Shown here: piece after piece, positions 36,024-36,676 of the stretch
How positions within the stretch are numbered: position 1 is the first letter of the stretch
How the letters are laid out: the number at the start of each line of letters is the position of its first letter
Source: Gracilaria gracilis
Taxonomy: Eukaryota > Rhodophyta > Florideophyceae > Gracilariales > Gracilariaceae
NCBI GenBank assembly: GCA_030374805.1
Contig: JARGSG010000153.1
Location: 1 to 36,676 of the forward strand
Direction: 5' to 3'
DNA: 36,676 nt
Notes under the pieces: generated by a model
Seen by the model: only the letters and a program-made list of their open reading frames with translations
What the model was told of the DNA's origin: nothing
The model's database searches: none
Translations under genes and position numbers: made by a program

Positions 36024-36676
36024 CTAATCATCCTCGTCATCGTTCCAACGATGCCTGTCAGCCGTTACAACTTGTCCGTTATGAATTTGCAACAAGTCAT
36101 CGCGCTGCGTGGTGCGCGTGCCACGTTTTTGATTTTTCCAAAAATCATGCCAAAACGTGGTGTAAATTTGAATCTGACGCTTTCGGCTTATGCGAGTATT
36201 GGCCCTCTTAGCGATCCGTTTTCCTGGGCGGCCGTGCGCACCTTGCTTAAGTCTGCAGACTTATAACAATATGGTATGGCACTGATGACATGGCGGCTGA
36301 CACTGTCGCCCCGCAAGTACAGCAGGACACGTGCCATTTCCCCCTCGGATTCCATGACGTGGCAATTGGCATTCCAGCCATTTTCCAGCTGGCGCCAATA
36401 AGCCTTCAGTTGCGGGTGGAATCGACACTTCACCAGATCTCCAAAAGGCGGGTCTTCGGAGTGGCTCTTCGAGGTATTTCGCCCTGTCACGGTAGCTGAC
36501 ATAGTCCAGCGCGGCACGTAGATACTTTCCAGTGTATCCTCGCTGTGCCAGCATCCGGAATAGCCGAGCCACCTTGGCCTTCCACGTACGTTCATCACTG
36601 GTGTTGCGGAGATATCGAATCATTTCTCCTTTGACTATACCGTGAACGTATGCGTGGGATGGTTGGATTTGCCGTG
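36024..36676 (-). pseudogene. ORF2 3' part, unit 10, partial and frameshifted
   Basis: Covers about residues 415-631 of ORF2. From about 36330 rightward it carries many single-base losses and gains (GACACGTGCC, CCCCCTCGG, CCAGCCATTTT, GGGTCTTCGG, GGCTCTTCG, ACCGTGAAC). The dense, homopolymer-biased errors at the very end fit an unpolished contig end, so the frame may be intact in reality. Confidence 0.8.

Larger units (their letters stand above)
35645..36676 (-). mobile_element. PLE unit 10, cut by the window end
   Basis: Only the 3' third is present: telomere-like motif, hammerhead, promoter and the 3' end of ORF2. It may continue beyond the window as a full unit or be a 5'-truncated copy; this cannot be seen. 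Confidence 0.92.

Noticed and set aside
6362..36676. CRISPR-like or prokaryotic tandem array
   Set aside because: The period is 3.25 kb with coding units, TATA and hammerhead; there are no short repeat-spacer units.

Overview
The window is eukaryotic DNA carrying a head-to-tail array of one retrotransposon, nine complete units and the start of a tenth. No host gene is recognisable. The element is a two-ORF Penelope-like element (PLE) read on the minus strand. Its reverse transcriptase has the PLE motif set but no GIY-YIG endonuclease domain. Endonuclease-deficient PLEs of the Athena/Coprina kind are known from bdelloid rotifers, basidiomycete fungi, stramenopiles and plants, and they sit at chromosome ends. 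The sequence does not identify the host. The telomere-like repeat beside the array is close to (TTTAGGGG)n, mixed with a G6 variant; the genetic code is standard and the element ORFs are intronless.

Layout. Positions 1-2305 hold a satellite with a period of about 810 bp. A G-rich telomere-like block follows (2306-2500), then another piece of satellite (2501-2799). From 2800 to 6361 the sequence is a base-by-base mixture of satellite or telomere-like repeat with one PLE unit, and it is longer than either parent. I read this as a collapsed or chimeric assembly consensus, not as biology. From about 6362 to the end are PLE units of 3,248-3,274 bp (typically 3,249-3,250). The last 350 bases carry clustered indels, as at an unpolished contig end.

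One unit, in the sense direction (right to left): ORF1 (295 aa, acidic N-terminus, predicted coiled coil, Lys/Pro/Gly-rich tail), 44 nt, ORF2 (631 aa reverse transcriptase), an array of four CACGTG boxes, a CTATATAA box, a hammerhead ribozyme, a pyrimidine-rich leader, and the motif CCAAAACCCCTAAACC, which is complementary to the telomere-like repeat. The promoter and ribozyme at the 3' end of one unit therefore lie just upstream of ORF1 of the next.

How it may work (inference). The promoter of each unit fires its downstream neighbour, as in Drosophila HeT-A. The ribozyme cuts transcripts to unit length. The C-rich motif could pair with the telomeric G-overhang the way a telomerase RNA template does, letting the endonuclease-less enzyme start cDNA synthesis on a chromosome end. 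The G-rich strand points from the satellite into the array, so the chromosome end should lie to the right. Full-length, seamless, nearly identical units would fit repeated copying of a circular or tandem RNA, or later recombinational amplification.
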